Assembly (NCBI GenBank): GCA_029747015.1
Contig: JAKOGI010002456.1
Span: forward strand, 44,541-108,540
Direction: 5' to 3'
Length of the DNA: 64,000 nucleotides
From: Carnegiea gigantea
Taxonomy: Eukaryota > Streptophyta > Magnoliopsida > Caryophyllales > Cactaceae
Of the stretch, positions 61,091-64,000 are shown piece by piece. The notes beneath the pieces are model-generated. The model was not told where the DNA came from. It saw only the letters and a list, made by a program, of their open reading frames with translations, and ran no database searches. Within the stretch, counting starts at the first letter, position 1. The number at the start of each line of letters is the position of its first letter. Made by a program: the position numbers and the translations under genes.

Positions 61091-62534
61091 ACTTGTGTTT
61101 TTGTCTATTCTTTTTGTTTTCATTTTTATTTTTATTTTGCCAAAAAAAAGGAAAAAGTCCAAAAAATGAAAAAATGAAAAAAAAAATCTTAGTGTCAGGA
61201 GTGACAAGTATCCCTTTCGGGCATGAGCTATTGAGTGTCTTTGAGGTAATATTGCGATTGGAAAGCTTGTTTCTCATGTGAATAATTCAATAAAGTAGTC
61301 AAGTGGGATTGAGTTAGACCTTGGTTAGCTTAGATCTTAAGGTGATGGTTGGACATGTACACTGAGCAATGTGATGGATTCACTATTTCAACAAATTGTG
61401 CGTAAAAATGTTGGTGTATGGATTTCATTTTTGGGGACCACGAGTTTTGATATGTACATTTTGCTTATGTATAATTTAACACTTTGGTTATAGGGCAAAT
61501 TGTTATTTGAGTGTGTACAGTTTTTCCTTGTGCATATTTGAGTATATTTGAAAATTTAAAAAGATTTTATGTTTTTATTTTTCTCTCTGTTAATCTTTTT
61601 TAAGATTTTGTGGGTATATCTTTTATAAACCCTTACAAGACCATACCCATACACAAGAGGGTACCTAGAGGTTTAAAGAATTTGGTGCACATGCTAAGTG
61701 CAACCGTGATTTCTATAAAATTAGTTAGGTGTCTTAGGTAGATTTTTCTTTTGTTCCACTTGAGAAAAGCAAAGTCTAGGTGTAGGAGTACTTGTTTGGG
61801 TATCAAAAGTAACCATTTAAGTACTTCTAATCACTTAGTTCTTTATCATAATTAAGATTATTTTTGTGTTTTATTTGGTTTTTGCGTGTTTGTGCAGAAA
61901 TAATGATTTGATGAAACATTGAGGCCATTAACTTGGCATGCAAGACTAATTGGAATAGATTATGGAAAAATGCAGCCAAGTGAAACTTGGAAATCAAGTA
62001 AGCTCCTAGCAATTTTTTATTATAGTGACTTTCCTAATATTGATTGAGAGTGGAGAATAAGAAACATTCCCCAATTAGAACTTGGAAAGTGAAGTAAGGC
62101 TATCACCACTATAAAAGGAGGTCCTAGGAACAACAATTTATCAATCAATTTTTCATCATACTAGCTTTGGCCCTAGCATACATTTTCAAAGCACATTAGT
62201 TTAGTTGAATTCTCTCTTAAAACCTCAGATCAAGGTATTTAGATTTAATTAAATTTTAAGTTTTTACTGACCCATTCGATTCAGCTTTTAGTTTATGATT
62301 TTCAATTAGACGGCTAATTTTTCACTCTCTCTGCTTCCCTCGCCCCCGCCCCAAACAATGATTTATATAAGTTGAATGGTTTCTATTTTCACATTTACCA
62401 TTTACAACACAGTTCCCATCTGTAAGTAGTTGTTTAGAGGCCTAGGTTCGACCTTGCTCCTGTGGATCAGACCCTCAAGCATTACCGCTGATAATCGTAC
62501 ACCTACAGTGAAATTTGATATCTATTTTGGGCCA
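61091..62534 (+). other. Probable retroelement flank or LTR, unclassified
   Basis: AT-rich, with A/T-rich runs at 61110-61195. The segment 62110-62520 reads like a retroelement leader or LTR end (AGGTTCGACCTTGCTCCTGTGGATCAG, then GCCATAACAA). No ORF of interest. It may be the right half of the element into which the LARD inserted. Confidence 0.4.
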
Positions 62535-62547
62535 TAACAATACATAC

Positions 62548-62589
<42 letters not shown>

Positions 62590-62615
62590 CTGCATATATC
62601 CATATACATAAATAC

Positions 62616-62646
<31 letters not shown>

Positions 62647-62724
62647 GTATATATATATAATATATATAATATATATATCTAGTAGATATATATCCATATA
62701 TATATATATATATATTATATATAC

Positions 62725-62812
<88 letters not shown>

Positions 62813-62979
62813 GCGGCAAAAAGTGTATGTACATAAGCCCACACATACAGACATAGATATATGTATGTGTGTGCGTGTTATATATATATATATAGATATA
62901 TATATATATATCTATATATATATATATTATACGTATATATATATATATATATCTAATTATATATATATCACTATATAAC

Positions 62980-63017
<38 letters not shown>

Positions 63018-63149
63018 GATATATATATTCATATATGTGTGTGTACGTGTGTGTGTGTGTCTATATATATATATATATAGAGACAAACACACACGCACAC
63101 ACACGCGCACACACACACACACACACACATGTATATGTATACATATACA

Positions 63150-63180
<31 letters not shown>

Positions 63181-63284
63181 GTACATACATACATATATAT
63201 ATATATGTGTGTGTGTGTGTGCGCGCGCGCGCGCATATACATACACATATCGATATAGGTATAAATATATAAATATATACATAT

Positions 63285-63337
<53 letters not shown>

Positions 63338-63368
63338 TATATACAGATATATATATGTATTTATATAT
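62535..63368. repeat. Compound microsatellite block (TA/CA/CATA/GC)
   Basis: About 830 bases made almost only of alternating purine-pyrimidine dinucleotides: (TA)n, (CA)n, (GT)n, (CATA)n at about 63141-63200 and a short (GC)n at about 63220-63233. Open frames here are repeat artefacts. Confidence 0.97.
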
Positions 63369-64000
63369 ATACAACAACAACAATAACACCACCTCCTAGT
63401 GTGGGTCCCGCTTTCGCGGGGTCTGGGAAGATACAGTTATAGGCAACCTTGCCCCTACCGGCATTCCTACCCGTAGAGGGGCTGATTCCAAGAGACCCAT
63501 AAAAAAAGGATTTTGAGAAAAAAGCTTTTACAAAAACATTGAAGGGTCACATATCCAAGAATGACCACGATATAAAAAAGGCAAGTGGTTGGAGCTATGT
63601 AGCGTAATAACAAATCTATCAGAGGAAGGTGACATACCTTAGCAGCCCGCAGGTAAGCAAACGATGACTCCTCCCAGAAGGAAGTACTACGTGCCAATAA
63701 ACAAGCCATGCAAAAAGAACCACTACTAGCACTAAGCCCCTGCACCCAACGACAGCTACGGGGTGGGCTCTCTACGATCTAAGATCCTAACCCTATCCTG
63801 CCAAAGCTTCTTATCCTGATCCAGGTCCTCCGTCAAACCGACAACTTTTAAGTCCTCTCTAATCACCTCTTCCAAACTCTTCCTAGGTCGTCCCCTCCTC
63901 TTTTGCCTTCCGGGATGCTGCCTCCACACTCCTCCTTTTCACATGGCCAAACCATCGGAGTCTCATTTCTCTCATCTTATCTTCGATGAGATATACTTTA
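63369..64000 (-). mobile_element. RTE-type LINE, 3' end (runs off the window)
   Basis: On the minus strand, the C-terminal part of an RTE ORF can be read: MRLRWFGHVKRRS (63947-63910 region), then in a shifted frame RGRPRKSLEEVIREDLKVVG and LTEDLDQDKKLWQDRVRI. A 3' UTR ends with the family-typical GACCCCGCGAAAGCGGGACC region and a (TTG)n tail (63370-63390). The frame is broken at least once near 63905. The 5' part of the LINE lies beyond 64000. Confidence 0.85.

Noticed and set aside
62503..63442. Open frames of 73-137 codons in the microsatellite block
   Set aside because: They are repeat artefacts: two-residue periodic translations present in several frames at once.

Overview
The window is nuclear DNA of a flowering plant, probably a eudicot. 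Evidence: spliced genes with GT-AG introns, a chloroplast-targeted Mg-chelatase subunit, plant LTR-retrotransposon lineages (Athila-like, chromovirus-like, Cassandra TRIM, a LARD with giant LTRs), an RTE-type LINE and long dinucleotide tracts. The species cannot be fixed from the sequence. One 100-N assembly gap lies at 6389-6488.

Layout. 1-4359: a young non-autonomous Ty3/gypsy element with near-identical LTRs and one 687-codon gag-protease ORF; RT, RNase H and integrase are missing. 4360-6532: AT-rich spacer with a tRNA-Ile(UAU) gene and microsatellites. 6533-9997 (+): four-exon Nudix CoA-diphosphatase gene (NUDT15 type, mitochondrial presequence). 9998-13092: intergenic. 13093-15289 (-): complete three-exon CHLI gene for the Mg-chelatase I subunit (422 aa, chloroplast). 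These two are the only conventional protein genes; they converge on a 3.1-kb spacer.

15290-64000 is almost entirely transposable elements. 16728-17500 is a chromovirus LTR fragment. 17508-44192 is a nested, partly inverted cluster of Athila-like non-autonomous elements of two LTR families, called X and Y here. It carries an intact Cassandra TRIM (21104-21838, target duplication CATCC) and a solo giant LTR (25033-28681). 44193-48520 is a decayed plus-strand gag-pol copy. 49711-61090 is an 11.4-kb LARD-like element with two about 4.2-kb LTRs and a 2.9-kb interior with no recognisable coding sequence. 61091-62530 is its flank. 62535-63368 is an 830-bp TA/CA/CATA microsatellite block joined to the 3' end of a minus-strand RTE LINE that runs off the window.

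Points most worth following: (i) dense short palindromic CCGTGG/CCATGG or GCACGG/CCGTGC clusters in the leader or LTR of three different retrotransposon families; (ii) an Athila-like family sharing one large internal deletion across copies; (iii) Cassandra LTRs in which different 5S promoter boxes have survived; (iv) giant LTRs whose internal 69-bp repeats differ in copy number (5 versus 4). No unknown multi-gene system was found.
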